64,000 bases of DNA, taken from NCBI GenBank assembly GCA_934457415.1, contig CAKSHM010000001.1, forward strand, positions 1 through 64,000, given 5' to 3'. The stretch is from an uncultured Eubacteriales bacterium (GTDB taxonomy: Bacteria > Bacillota > Clostridia > Oscillospirales > Acutalibacteraceae). A program made the translations under genes and the position numbers. The notes beneath the pieces are model-generated. The model was not told where the DNA came from. It saw only the letters and a list, made by a program, of their open reading frames with translations, and made no database searches. Below, piece after piece: positions 35,113-44,881 of the stretch (its first letter is position 1; every line of letters begins with the position of its first letter).

Positions 35113-38100
35113 ATGGAGCCAAGTGCAATGGTGAAGAAAGTCCAAATGGGTAAAAACACTCGTATGACTTTTTCTAAAATCAATGAAGTGATTGATATGC
35201 CTAACCTCATTGAAATTCAGAAAGACTCATACAATTGGTTTATAACCGAGGGCCTGCGAGAAGTATTTAAGGATATGTCGTCTATCACGGACTACAGCGG
35301 AAATCTTGAGCTGAGCTTTATTGATTACAGAATTGATGAACAGCCCAAATATGATGTAACCGAATGTAAATCGCGTGATACCACATATGCGGCACCTTTA
35401 AGAGTAACGACCCGCCTTTTTAATAAGGAAACCGGAGAAATCAAGGAAAGCGAAGTGTTCATGGGCGATTTTCCGCTTATGACCGATGCCGGTACATTTG
35501 TAATAAACGGGGCAGAGCGTGCGGTCGTATCACAGCTTGTTCGTTCCCCCGGTGTGTATTATGCCGTTAAAACAGATGAAAAGACAGGCGCTAAGCTGTT
35601 TTCATCAACAATCATTCCTAACCGCGGTGCGTGGCTTGAATATGAAACCGCTGTAAACGAAGTTTTATATGTCCGTATCGATAAGAATAAAAAACTTCCT
35701 ATTACTACATTTATTCGCGCTTTGGGAATTGCTACAAATGAAGAAATCCGTCAGCTTTTAGGAGCGGACGAGCGTCTTGACGCAACGTTGAATATCGACG
35801 AGACAAAAACTGTTGACGACGCTCTTATAGAGGTATATAAAAAGCTAAGACCGAGCGAGCCCGTAACTATCGAGGGAGCAAAGGCTTATCTTGAGCAGCT
35901 CTTCTTTGATGTTCACCGTTATGATCTTTCAAGAGTCGGAAGATATAAATACAATAAAAAATTAAGCCTCGGTGCAAGAATCAGAGGAAAGGTTATTTCC
36001 CGTCCGGTAATCGACCCGATGACCGGAGAAATTCTTGCCGAGCCGGATACGACCGTTTCAAAAGAGCTTGCGGCTCTTATTGAGAAAAAAGGCGTCCGTG
36101 AAGTATATGTCAATGTTTTCGACCTTGAGGGCAGGGTAACAGAGGTTAAGGTTATTTCAAACGGAATGGTTGACCTTAAAGACTTTACCGATTTTACCGA
36201 TGAAGAGCTTGCAAAGCTTGATTATGAGGGCATTAACGAAAAAGTAAGCTTTGAAGTATTAAAAGAGCTTATTGAAGAAAACCCGAATAAAGAAGATTTA
36301 TATGAAGCGCTTATCGAAAATGCCGACGCGCTTATTCCTAAGCATATAGTATATGAAGATATCTTCGCTTCTATCAACTATTTCCTCGGACTTCCGCATG
36401 ATGTCGGAAGTGTTGATGATATCGACCACCTCGGAAACCGCCGAATCCGTTCCGTAGGAGAGCTTTTGCAGAATCAGTTCAGAATCGGATTTACAAGAAT
36501 GGAGCGCGTGGTAAGAGAAAAAATGACTCTTATGTCTCAGGACAGCGAGAATATCACTCCTCAGTCTCTTATAAATATCCGTCCTGTTGTTGCCGCAATT
36601 AAAGAGTTTTTCGGCTCTTCACCGCTTTCCCAGTTCATGGATCAGACAAATCCGCTTTCCGAGCTTACTCATAAGCGCCGTCTTTCGGCGCTCGGCCCCG
36701 GCGGACTTTCCCGTGACCGTGCTTCATTCGAGGTTCGAGATGTTCATTATACGCATTACGGACGCATGTGTCCGATAGAGACTCCCGAAGGACCTAACAT
36801 CGGACTTATTTCTTACCTTGCAACTTATGCTAAAATCAATAAATACGGATTTATTGAAGCTCCTTTCCGCCATGTAAAGGACGGAAAGGTTTTAGACGAA
36901 GTCGTTTATATGACTGCCGACGAAGAGGACGATTATATAGTCGCTCAGGCAAACGAGCCTCTGGATGAAAACGGACATTTTGTCCATAAAAAGGTCAATG
37001 CCCGTTACCGTGACGGATTTCAGGAGGTTGAAGCGTCCAGAGCCGAATTTATGGACGTTTCTCCGAAAATGGTAGTTTCCGTTGCGACGGCAATGATTCC
37101 GTTCCTTGAAAACGATGATACAAACCGTGCGCTAATGGGTTCAAACATGCAGAAGCAGGCTGTCCCGCTTCTTAAACCCGAAAATCCGATTGTTGCAACC
37201 GGTATGGAATATAAGGCCGCTGTCGATTCGGGTGTTGTAGTTCTTGCAAAGCGCGCAGGCACTGTTTCTTATGTAAGCGCCGATACAATTAAGATACGCG
37301 CTAAAAACGGCGAGATTGACGAATATAAGCTTATCAAATTCCTGCGTTCCAACCACGGAACATGTATAAATCAGCGTCCTATCGTAAGCGTAGGGCAGAA
37401 GATAGAAGAAAAAGAGGTCATTGCGGACGGTCCTGCTACCAGCAACGGCGAAATTTCTCTCGGAAGAAACGCGCTTATCGGATTTATGACTTGGGAAGGT
37501 TATAACTATGAGGACGCTGTACTGTTAAACGAGCGTCTTGTCCGCGACGATGTTTATACATCTATTCATATAGAAGAGTATGATATCGAATGCCGTGATA
37601 CGAAGCTCGGGCCGGAAGAAATCACCCGTGACATTCCGAATGTCGGCGAGGACGCTCTTAAAGACCTTGATGAGAACGGTATTATCCGCGTAGGAGCCGA
37701 TGTTACGGCAGGCGATATCCTTGTCGGCAAGGTAACTCCTAAGGGCGAAACCGACTTGACAGCCGAGGAAAGGCTTCTCCGCGCGATATTCGGCGATAAG
37801 GCACGCGAGGTAAGAGATACATCTCTCCGTGTTCCGCACGGCGAGTACGGTACAATTGTGGATGTCAAGGTGTTTACCCGTGAAAATTCTTCTGAACTTA
37901 GCCCGGGAGTAAATGTTATAGTCCGCTGCTATATAGCTCAAAAACGTAAGATTTCCGTCGGAGACAAAATGGCGGGACGCCACGGTAATAAGGGTGTTGT
38001 TTCAAGAATTCTCCCGAGTGAGGATATGCCTTTCTTACCGGACGGCACACCTCTTGATATAGTTCTTAATCCTTTGGGCGTTCCTTCCCGAATGAATATC

Positions 38101-38823
38101 GGTCAGGTGCTTGAAGTTCATCTCGGCTATGCCGCAAAGGCATTGGGCTGGAATATCTGTACGCCCGTTTTCGACGGCGCCCATGAAGCGGATATCCGCG
38201 AGTGCTTTAAAATGGCCGGTATGCCTGAGGACGGTAAGGTTCAGCTATATGACGGAAGAACAGGCGAGCCGTTTGATAACCGAGTAACAGTAGGCTATAT
38301 GTATTATCTTAAGCTTCATCACTTGGTTGACGATAAGATTCACGCCCGTTCTACCGGTCCTTATTCTCTTGTTACTCAGCAGCCTCTCGGCGGTAAAGCC
38401 CAGTTCGGCGGCCAGCGTTTCGGAGAAATGGAAGTTTGGGCGCTCGAGGCTTACGGTGCCGCTTATACTCTTCAGGAAATCCTTACGGTTAAGTCCGATG
38501 ATGTTGTAGGAAGAGTTAAGACCTACGAGGCAATCGTTAAAGGTCAGAATGTTCCTAAAGCCGGCATACCCGAGTCGTTTAAGGTTCTTATCAAGGAACT
38601 TCAGTCTTTGGGTCTTGATATCCGCGTTCTCAATCATGACGGATTTGAGGTTGACCTCCGTCAGAATTTTGACGATGACGATATAGGTCTTGCAACCCCC
38701 GTAATTCCGGAAGACGATTTTGACGATAATATTTCAGACTCAGACATTTCCGACGGCTTCAGCTTTGAAGATGAAAACGGCGACGCCATCGTAGACGATG
38801 ATCTCGGTATAGATGAAAATTAA
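35113..38823 (+). CDS. rpoB: RNA polymerase beta subunit
   Basis: The 1236-residue subunit forms half of the RNA polymerase active cleft. Landmarks include IEIQKDSYNWFI near the start, SSPLSQFMDQTNPLSELTHK and RRLSALGPGGL (the rifampicin-binding region), CPIETPEGPNIGLI, KMAGRHGNKG and the C-terminal GGQRFGEMEVWALEAYG. Rifampicin-contact residues have the susceptible-type identities (Asp, His and Ser in the usual places). The start follows TTAGGAG with a 13-base spacer; an alternative in-frame ATG lies at 35128. The C-terminal end is highly acidic. rplJ and rplL do not lie upstream; instead a U32 gene points away. rpoC follows after 15 bases. Confidence 0.98.
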   Translation: MEPSAMVKKVQMGKNTRMTFSKINEVIDMPNLIEIQKDSYNWFITEGLREVFKDMSSITDYSGNLELSFIDYRIDEQPKYDVTECKSRDTTYAAPLRVTTRLFNKETGEIKESEVFMGDFPLMTDAGTFVINGAERAVVSQLVRSPGVYYAVKTDEKTGAKLFSSTIIPNRGAWLEYETAVNEVLYVRIDKNKKLPITTFIRALGIATNEEIRQLLGADERLDATLNIDETKTVDDALIEVYKKLRPSEPVTIEGAKAYLEQLFFDVHRYDLSRVGRYKYNKKLSLGARIRGKVISRPVIDPMTGEILAEPDTTVSKELAALIEKKGVREVYVNVFDLEGRVTEVKVISNGMVDLKDFTDFTDEELAKLDYEGINEKVSFEVLKELIEENPNKEDLYEALIENADALIPKHIVYEDIFASINYFLGLPHDVGSVDDIDHLGNRRIRSVGELLQNQFRIGFTRMERVVREKMTLMSQDSENITPQSLINIRPVVAAIKEFFGSSPLSQFMDQTNPLSELTHKRRLSALGPGGLSRDRASFEVRDVHYTHYGRMCPIETPEGPNIGLISYLATYAKINKYGFIEAPFRHVKDGKVLDEVVYMTADEEDDYIVAQANEPLDENGHFVHKKVNARYRDGFQEVEASRAEFMDVSPKMVVSVATAMIPFLENDDTNRALMGSNMQKQAVPLLKPENPIVATGMEYKAAVDSGVVVLAKRAGTVSYVSADTIKIRAKNGEIDEYKLIKFLRSNHGTCINQRPIVSVGQKIEEKEVIADGPATSNGEISLGRNALIGFMTWEGYNYEDAVLLNERLVRDDVYTSIHIEEYDIECRDTKLGPEEITRDIPNVGEDALKDLDENGIIRVGADVTAGDILVGKVTPKGETDLTAEERLLRAIFGDKAREVRDTSLRVPHGEYGTIVDVKVFTRENSSELSPGVNVIVRCYIAQKRKISVGDKMAGRHGNKGVVSRILPSEDMPFLPDGTPLDIVLNPLGVPSRMNIGQVLEVHLGYAAKALGWNICTPVFDGAHEADIRECFKMAGMPEDGKVQLYDGRTGEPFDNRVTVGYMYYLKLHHLVDDKIHARSTGPYSLVTQQPLGGKAQFGGQRFGEMEVWALEAYGAAYTLQEILTVKSDDVVGRVKTYEAIVKGQNVPKAGIPESFKVLIKELQSLGLDIRVLNHDGFEVDLRQNFDDDDIGLATPVIPEDDFDDNISDSDISDGFSFEDENGDAIVDDDLGIDEN

Positions 38824-38838
38824 GGAGGAGCAGATAAT

Positions 38839-41800
38839 ATGGCTAACGAAAACGAATTTGATTTTGAATCCGTAAAAATAGGTCTTGCATCTCCGGAACA
38901 GATCAGAAGCTGGTCTTACGGTGAAGTCACCAAGGCAGAAACAATTAACTACCGTACCTTAAAGCCCGAAATCGGCGGACTTTTCTGCGAAAAGATTTTC
39001 GGACCCCAAAAGGACTGGGAATGCCACTGCGGCAAATATAAAAGAATAAGATATAAGGGAAAGGTCTGCGAGCGCTGCGGCGTTGAGGTTACCCGCGCTA
39101 AGGTAAGAAGAGAGCGCATGGGTTCTATTGAGCTTGCGGCTCCGGTTTCTCATATCTGGTATTTCAAGACAATACCTTCAAGAATGGGACTTTGTCTTGA
39201 TATAACTCAAAAGGCTTTAGAGCAGGTTCTGTATTTTTCTCAGTATATAGTAACCGACCCGGGAACTACTCCGCTTGAGAAAAAACAGCTTCTTAATGAA
39301 ACTCAGTATCACAATATGCGTGAGAAATATGAGGATGATTTTAAGGCTGAAATGGGTGCGGAGGCTATAAAAAAGCTTCTCAGCGAAATTGACCTTGAAA
39401 AATCCTGCGAGGAGCTTCGTGCGGAGCTTGAGGATTCAACAGGACAGAAGAGAGTCCGCATTTTAAAGAGACTTGAGGTTTTAGAAGCATTCCGCGCTTC
39501 GGGCAACAGACCCGAATGGATGATTCTTGATGTTATTCCGGTAATTCCTCCGGATCTTCGTCCGATGGTTCAGCTTGACGGCGGAAGATTTGCTACCTCT
39601 GACCTTAACGACCTTTACAGAAGAGTAATAAACCGTAATAACCGTCTTAAGAGACTTTTAGAGTTAAGCGCTCCCGATATTATTGTAAGAAACGAAAAGC
39701 GTATGCTCCAAGAGGCTGTTGACGCTCTTATTGATAACGGAAGAAGAGGAAAACCTGTTACAGGTCCCAATAACCGCGCTCTTAAATCCCTTTCGGATAT
39801 GCTTAAGGGTAAGCAGGGACGTTTCCGTCAGAACCTTCTCGGTAAGCGTGTTGACTATTCGGGCCGTTCGGTTATCGTTGTCGGTCCTGAGCTTAAGATG
39901 TATCAGTGCGGTCTTCCTAAGGAAATGGCACTTGAACTGTTTAAGCCTTTTGTTATGAAGCGCCTTGTTGAAACAAAGGCTGTCACAAATATCAAATCTG
40001 CCCGTAAAATGGTTGAGCGCGCTTCAACTGAAATCTGGGACGCTCTGGAAATGGTGATAAAAGAACATCCTGTTCTTTTAAACCGTGCTCCTACACTTCA
40101 TAGGCTCGGTATTCAGGCATTTGAACCGGTGCTTGTAGAGGGTAAAGCGCTTAAGCTTCATCCGCTCGTTTGTACCGCTTACAACGCCGACTTTGACGGC
40201 GACCAGATGGCTGTCCATGTTCCGCTTTCCGCAGAGGCTCAGGCAGAAGCAAGATTTTTAATGCTTGCCGCAAACAACCTGCTCAAACCCTCTGACGGTA
40301 AACCTGTTGCCGTTCCTACTCAGGATATGGTACTCGGTTCTTATTATCTGACTCTCGTTAAATCCGAGGAAAAGGGAGCGAATAAGGTTTTCCGTGATAA
40401 GAATGAGGCGATTATGGCTTATGAGGACGGAATAATCGGTCTTCATGCTCCTATCAGAGTGCGTTTTAAGAATGAAAACGGAAAGTCCGGTCTTGTTTGG
40501 TGCACAGTCGGATTTATAATCTTCAATGAGTCAATTCCGCAGGATCTGGGCTTTGTTGACCGTAATGATCCCGCACATGAGCTTGACCTTGAATGGACCT
40601 TTAAAGTTAAAGATTTAAGCAAGCTTACCATTGATTCTAACGATGATATCGTTCAGAATAAGGTGGGTAAAAAACAACTCGGAAAAATTATCGACAGATG
40701 TATTGATAAATACGGCACAAGCAAATCGTCTATTGTTCTTGATAATATTAAGGCAACAGGCTTTAAGTATTCAACAAAGGGCGCTATCACCGTTGCCGTT
40801 ATCGATGCTGTTATTCCGCCTGCAAAGAAAGAAATCCTTGCCGCCGCCGAGCAGGAAATTGACGAGGTTTCAAAGAACTACCGCCGCGGTCTTATCAGTA
40901 ATGATGAGCGCAGCCGCCATGTTATAGAAATCTGGAATAAAGCGACAGAAGATGTTGCGGACGCACTTAAGGGCAACCTTGACGAGTTCAACCCGATATT
41001 CATGATGGCGGACTCCGGAGCGCGTGGTTCTATGAGTCAGATAAGACAGCTTGCAGGTATGCGCGGTCTTATTGCCAATACAGCAGGTAAGGTCATTGAA
41101 ATTCCTATCAGGGCTAATTACCGTGAAGGACTTAATGTACTTGAATACTTCATTTCCTCGCGCGGTGCGCGTAAAGGACTTGCCGATACAGCTCTCCGTA
41201 CAGCAGACTCGGGTTACCTTACAAGAAGACTTGTCGATGTATCTCAGGATGTTATCGTCCGTGAAAACGACTGCGGAACCGAAGAGGGACTGCTCGTTTC
41301 TGACATCAAGGACGGAAACCATGTTCTTGAAACACTTGAAGAGAGACTTGTCGGAAGATTTCTGCTTCAGCCTGCCGTAGATCCGAATACGGGCGAGGTT
41401 ATCTGTGACAATGAGCATATGATGACCAAGGAAGACGCTAAAAGGATTGTTGACGCAGGTATTAAGGAAATAGAAATTCGTTCTATTCTTACCTGCCACA
41501 GCCACCACGGTGTTTGCCAGAAATGCTACGGCGCAAATCTTGCTACAAATAAGCCTGTTACTGTCGGTGAGGCTGTAGGCATTGTTGCCGCTCAGTCTAT
41601 CGGCGAACCGGGCACACAGCTTACAATGCGTACCTTCCATACCGGCGGTATAGCATCAACGGAGGATATCACTCAAGGTCTTCCCCGTGTTGAAGAGCTT
41701 TTTGAGGCAAGAAGACCCAAGCACTGCGGACTTATCGCTAAGATTAACGGAAGAGTCCGTCTTGTCGAAGAAAAGAAGAGTAATGTTATTGTTATCAATA

Positions 41801-42456
41801 ATGAGGATACCATGGAAGAAGAAAAAATCGTTATTCCTTACGGTTCAAGAACTCTTGTCAACGACGGCGATTATGTCGAAGCAGGCCAGCTCTTAATCCC
41901 GGGTGCAAAATATCCTCAGGATATCTTAGAGGCTCAGGGTCCGCAGGCTGTTGAAGAATATATTATAGCTGAAATTCAGAACGCTTACCGTACTCAGGGT
42001 GTTGATATAAACGATAAGCATATCGAAATCATAGTACGTCAAATGATGCGTAAGCTTAAGATTACAGATCCCGGCAGTACCGATCTTATTCAGAATGTAA
42101 GCTATGAATATAAGGAAATAGCGGAAGCAAACGCTAAGATCAAGGAAAGAACCGAAAACGGCGAAGAGGGACTTAAACCCGCCGAGTATAAGGCGACGCT
42201 CCTCGGTATTACAAAGGCTTCTCTTGCAACTGAATCGTTCATGTCCGCAGCTTCTTTCCAGGAGACCACCAAGGTGCTTACAGAAGCCGCAATCAAGGGA
42301 AAGATCGACCCGTTGTTCGGTCTTAAAGAAAATGTTATTATCGGTCAGCTTATCCCTGCAGGTACAGGTATGCGCTGCCCCGAGATAAATCCCGAAGAGC
42401 CGGAAGAGAATAACGGCTTTGCAGATGTAGCTCCCGATATAGAAGTTTCGGATTGA
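38839..42456 (+). CDS. rpoC: RNA polymerase beta' subunit
   Basis: This 1205-residue catalytic subunit has the N-terminal zinc ribbon (Cys62, Cys64, Cys77, Cys80 in CHCGKY...CERCG) and the absolutely conserved YNADFDGDQMAVHVPLS motif that binds the catalytic magnesium. The bridge-helix and trigger-loop regions are also present (DSGARGSMSQIRQLAGMRGL and GEPGTQLTMRTFHTGG). A second zinc site, CHSHHGVCQKCYG, is also present. The start follows AAGGAGG, 15 bases after rpoB. The gene closes with a strong terminator, so rpoBC is a two-gene operon here. Confidence 0.98.
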   Translation: MANENEFDFESVKIGLASPEQIRSWSYGEVTKAETINYRTLKPEIGGLFCEKIFGPQKDWECHCGKYKRIRYKGKVCERCGVEVTRAKVRRERMGSIELAAPVSHIWYFKTIPSRMGLCLDITQKALEQVLYFSQYIVTDPGTTPLEKKQLLNETQYHNMREKYEDDFKAEMGAEAIKKLLSEIDLEKSCEELRAELEDSTGQKRVRILKRLEVLEAFRASGNRPEWMILDVIPVIPPDLRPMVQLDGGRFATSDLNDLYRRVINRNNRLKRLLELSAPDIIVRNEKRMLQEAVDALIDNGRRGKPVTGPNNRALKSLSDMLKGKQGRFRQNLLGKRVDYSGRSVIVVGPELKMYQCGLPKEMALELFKPFVMKRLVETKAVTNIKSARKMVERASTEIWDALEMVIKEHPVLLNRAPTLHRLGIQAFEPVLVEGKALKLHPLVCTAYNADFDGDQMAVHVPLSAEAQAEARFLMLAANNLLKPSDGKPVAVPTQDMVLGSYYLTLVKSEEKGANKVFRDKNEAIMAYEDGIIGLHAPIRVRFKNENGKSGLVWCTVGFIIFNESIPQDLGFVDRNDPAHELDLEWTFKVKDLSKLTIDSNDDIVQNKVGKKQLGKIIDRCIDKYGTSKSSIVLDNIKATGFKYSTKGAITVAVIDAVIPPAKKEILAAAEQEIDEVSKNYRRGLISNDERSRHVIEIWNKATEDVADALKGNLDEFNPIFMMADSGARGSMSQIRQLAGMRGLIANTAGKVIEIPIRANYREGLNVLEYFISSRGARKGLADTALRTADSGYLTRRLVDVSQDVIVRENDCGTEEGLLVSDIKDGNHVLETLEERLVGRFLLQPAVDPNTGEVICDNEHMMTKEDAKRIVDAGIKEIEIRSILTCHSHHGVCQKCYGANLATNKPVTVGEAVGIVAAQSIGEPGTQLTMRTFHTGGIASTEDITQGLPRVEELFEARRPKHCGLIAKINGRVRLVEEKKSNVIVINNEDTMEEEKIVIPYGSRTLVNDGDYVEAGQLLIPGAKYPQDILEAQGPQAVEEYIIAEIQNAYRTQGVDINDKHIEIIVRQMMRKLKITDPGSTDLIQNVSYEYKEIAEANAKIKERTENGEEGLKPAEYKATLLGITKASLATESFMSAASFQETTKVLTEAAIKGKIDPLFGLKENVIIGQLIPAGTGMRCPEINPEEPEENNGFADVAPDIEVSD

Positions 42457-42467
42457 TTTTAAAGTTT

Positions 42468-42503
42468 AAAACACTCTCTGATTAGGTTCAGAGAGTGTTT
42501 TTT
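42468..42503 (+). terminator. Terminator of rpoBC
   Basis: AAAACACTCTCTG pairs perfectly with CAGAGAGTGTTTT around an 8-base loop and runs into T residues. Confidence 0.92.
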
Positions 42504-42506
42504 AAC

Positions 42507-42535
42507 TTGTAAATCTAAAAAAAGTATGTTATAAT
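42507..42535 (+). promoter_or_regulatory. Promoter of the cardiolipin synthase gene
   Basis: TTGTAA (42507-42512) and TATAAT (42530-42535) at 17 bases. Confidence 0.75.
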
Positions 42536-42599
42536 AACGCTATATTTAGGTTATAAATATAAAATAAACTCCATATATAGCGTAAAAAGGAGAGGGAAA

Positions 42600-44150
42600 A
42601 TGAGAAAATTCAAAAGGATAAGCGTAAAGCATAAAAGAGGTATTCCGATTCCGACAAGAATTATTTTTTCGGCATTCTTTCTTCTCGTTCAGATGGTTAT
42701 CTTTTTTGCCGTCTTTTTAAACCTTTCAACTAAATCCATTTCAATTTATTTGGTTTCCGAGCTTTTTGGTATAGTTACGGTTGTTTATATTATCAATCGC
42801 CGCGGCAACCCCAGCTATAAGCTGATGTGGGCGGTATTTATCCTTGTTTTTCCAATTTTCGGGATTTTTGTGTTTCTCTTGCTCGGCGGCGAAAGGGTAA
42901 TGCCGCATTTGAAAAAGAAAATGAAAAAATGTCAGGAGCATTATTTTCCCGAGATTGAAAAGGAAACAGAGGTTACCGAAAGACTTAAAATTTTAGACCC
43001 ACGACATGCAAGGCAGTCTGTTTTTCTTACCAATGAAGCGGATTACCCTTTAAGCGACTCTTCAACTGTCGAATACCTTTCCCCCGGCGAGGAATTCTTC
43101 CCGAAATTTTTAAGTGAGCTTGAAATGGCAAGGGAATATATATTTATTGAGTTTTTTATTATCGCCGAAGGAATTATGTGGGACGCGGTTTATAAAATCC
43201 TGTGCGAAAAGGTAAAGCAGGGTGTTGAAGTCAAGGTTATGTTTGATGACTTCGGATCTATAAAGCGGCAGCATAAAAATTTTATTTCAAGACTTCAGTC
43301 GCATGGTATAAAGGTCGCGGTGTTCAATAAGATCCGCCCGTCCTTTAATATATTCATGAATAACAGAAATCACCGCAAGATTTGCGTTATTGACGGAAAA
43401 ACCGCTGTTACCGGCGGACTCAATCTTGCCGATGAGTATATAAATAAATTTAAGCGCTTCGGATATTGGATGGATTGCGCAGCAATTATCAAGGGTGAGG
43501 CGGTTAAAAGCTTTCTTGCTATGTTTTGTACTACTTGGGAATTTACAACAGGCGAGCAGATTGATATAAAATCTCACTTAAGGGATTATAAGGTTGCTTC
43601 AAACGGCTTCGTTCAGCCTTATTCGGACGGACCGCTGAATAATAAAAACCCCGCAGAAGGAATTTATATGCAGATTTTGGATACTGCGACCGATTATGTT
43701 TATATAGCGACTCCTTATTTAATAATCGATAACGCTATGAAAACAACCCTTAAAAACGCTGCAAATTCTGGAATAGATGTAAGAATAATCACTCCCTACA
43801 TTCCCGATAAATGGTATGTTCATCCGGTAACGCAATATAATTATCTTGAACTTTTGGAGGCAGGGGTGAAAATTTATGAGTATACCCCAGGATTTATCCA
43901 CTCAAAGCTTTTTGTCTCCGATGACAGGATAGCAACCATAGGTACAGTTAATATGGATTACAGAAGCTTTGAGTTCCATTTTGAATGCGGAGTCTGGATA
44001 GATGACTGTGAGACCGCAATGACGGTAAAAACTCATTTTGATCGGCTGCTCAGGGCTTCTCACAATATAACCCTTGAGGAATGGAAGAAGGAAAAACCGA
44101 TTAAAAAGCTAAAAAGAACAATTCTTAATCTTTTTTCGCCTTTTATGTAA
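42600..44150 (+). CDS. cls: Cardiolipin synthase (phospholipase D family)
   Basis: The 516-residue membrane enzyme condenses two phosphatidylglycerols into cardiolipin. Two N-terminal membrane helices (about 20-45 and 50-75, then a third near 80-100) precede two PLD catalytic motifs, NHRKICVIDGKTAVTGG and HSKLFVSDDRIATIGTVN. Both have the His-x-Lys-x4-Asp core. The short N-terminal domain (ISIYLVSELFGIVTVVYIINRRGNPSYKL, in pieces) is that of the ClsA branch. It is monocistronic, between terminators and its own promoter. The ribosome site is AAAAGGAGAGGG. Confidence 0.93.
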   Translation: MRKFKRISVKHKRGIPIPTRIIFSAFFLLVQMVIFFAVFLNLSTKSISIYLVSELFGIVTVVYIINRRGNPSYKLMWAVFILVFPIFGIFVFLLLGGERVMPHLKKKMKKCQEHYFPEIEKETEVTERLKILDPRHARQSVFLTNEADYPLSDSSTVEYLSPGEEFFPKFLSELEMAREYIFIEFFIIAEGIMWDAVYKILCEKVKQGVEVKVMFDDFGSIKRQHKNFISRLQSHGIKVAVFNKIRPSFNIFMNNRNHRKICVIDGKTAVTGGLNLADEYINKFKRFGYWMDCAAIIKGEAVKSFLAMFCTTWEFTTGEQIDIKSHLRDYKVASNGFVQPYSDGPLNNKNPAEGIYMQILDTATDYVYIATPYLIIDNAMKTTLKNAANSGIDVRIITPYIPDKWYVHPVTQYNYLELLEAGVKIYEYTPGFIHSKLFVSDDRIATIGTVNMDYRSFEFHFECGVWIDDCETAMTVKTHFDRLLRASHNITLEEWKKEKPIKKLKRTILNLFSPFM

Positions 44151-44157
44151 TTTTTTC

Positions 44158-44186
44158 TTGTAAAGGTATAAATTATGTGTTATAAT
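44158..44186 (+). promoter_or_regulatory. Promoter of the small membrane protein gene
   Basis: TTGTAA (44158-44163) and TATAAT (44181-44186), 17-base spacer. It starts just inside the 3' flank of cls. Confidence 0.7.
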
Positions 44187-44215
44187 TTAATAAATAAAAA
44201 AGGTGGGTGTGCGTT

Positions 44216-44389
44216 ATGAAAAAATTTCTTAAAGTGATTTTAGGCCTTGCTGGCATTCTTGCCGCTGCTGTAGGCGCTCTGGCTATTGTTGATGCATGCT
44301 TTAATAAACACCGTATCAAAGGAAAGTATTTTAAATGCGGTTCCGATGAATCGGTTGATGAAGCTGCTCAGATAGCTTCCGAAGAATAA
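44216..44389 (+). CDS. Small single-pass membrane protein, 57 aa
   Basis: No recognised family. A Lys-rich N-terminus (MKKFLKVILG) and one Ala/Gly/Leu-rich helix (about 5-28) lead to a short polar tail with two Cys residues (DACFNKH and YFKCGSDES). ATG 44216 follows AAAAGGTGGG; the upstream in-frame ATG at 44207 lies on that site. It has its own promoter and terminator, so it is a real, separately controlled gene. The function is unknown. Confidence 0.7.
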   Translation: MKKFLKVILGLAGILAAAVGALAIVDACFNKHRIKGKYFKCGSDESVDEAAQIASEE

Positions 44390-44403
44390 ATCCTGATGCT
44401 TTT

Positions 44404-44435
44404 GCCGGTGCTTTAATCAGCGCCGGCTTTTTTTT
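44404..44435 (+). terminator. Terminator of the small membrane protein gene
   Basis: GCCGGTGC and GCGCCGGC pair (one G-T) around an 8-base loop and are followed by eight T residues. Confidence 0.9.
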
Positions 44436-44436
44436 A

Positions 44437-44465
44437 TTGACAATATTCGGTTTTTATGCTATCAT
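44437..44465 (+). promoter_or_regulatory. Promoter of the GntR-ABC operon
   Basis: TTGACA (44437-44442) and TATCAT (44460-44465), 17 bases apart. Confidence 0.8.
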
Positions 44466-44470
44466 ATAAC

Positions 44471-44491
44471 TGTACTAATTGATGTAGGACA
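44471..44491 (+). promoter_or_regulatory. Likely operator of the GntR regulator
   Basis: TGTACTA (44471-44477) and TAGGACA (44485-44491) form a 7-base inverted repeat with one mismatch and a 7-base centre. It lies just after the -10, where a bound repressor would block transcription. Confidence 0.65.
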
Positions 44492-44512
44492 CTTGTTCGA
44501 AAGGAGGCAAAT

Positions 44513-44881
44513 ATGTTTCAGCTTGATTTAAAAAGCGGTATGCCGATATGCGATCAGATTGTCAGCGGCTTTATTCGGCTGAAAGCAGTCGGTGCTATTA
44601 AGGCAGATGACCAGTTGCCGAGCGTAAGAGCCTTGGCATCTAAATTCAGTGTTAATCCGAATACAATCCAAAAGGCTTATGCAGTTCTTGAAAGCAAGGG
44701 AATTATTTATTCCGTTAAGGGAAAAGGCTCCTTTATCTCGGACGATGAAAATTCTTATATCGCAATTAAAGAGGCAGCCCTCGGCGATGTTGCACAGGCG
44801 GCAAAAAATGCCTTGGAGGTCGGCGTGAGCAAAAACGAAATAATAGCAGTTATAGAAAAAGAAAGCGGTGTAAAAATATGA
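44513..44881 (+). CDS. GntR-family regulator, YtrA subfamily
   Basis: The 122-residue regulator has a winged helix-turn-helix (GMPICDQIVSGFIRLKAVGAI, then LPSVRALASKFSVNPNTIQK) and only a short C-terminal helical region for dimerisation, as in YtrA. Members of this subfamily usually repress an adjacent ABC transporter operon and respond to cell-wall stress. Gene order fits: an ATPase and a membrane partner follow. The start follows AAAGGAGG, and the promoter-distal inverted repeat is its probable site (autorepression). It overlaps the ATPase gene by 4 bases. Confidence 0.9.
   Translation: MFQLDLKSGMPICDQIVSGFIRLKAVGAIKADDQLPSVRALASKFSVNPNTIQKAYAVLESKGIIYSVKGKGSFISDDENSYIAIKEAALGDVAQAAKNALEVGVSKNEIIAVIEKESGVKI

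Noticed and set aside
40870..41640. 256-residue frame opposite rpoC
   Set aside because: It lies wholly inside rpoC, and no ribosome site or recognisable family supports it.
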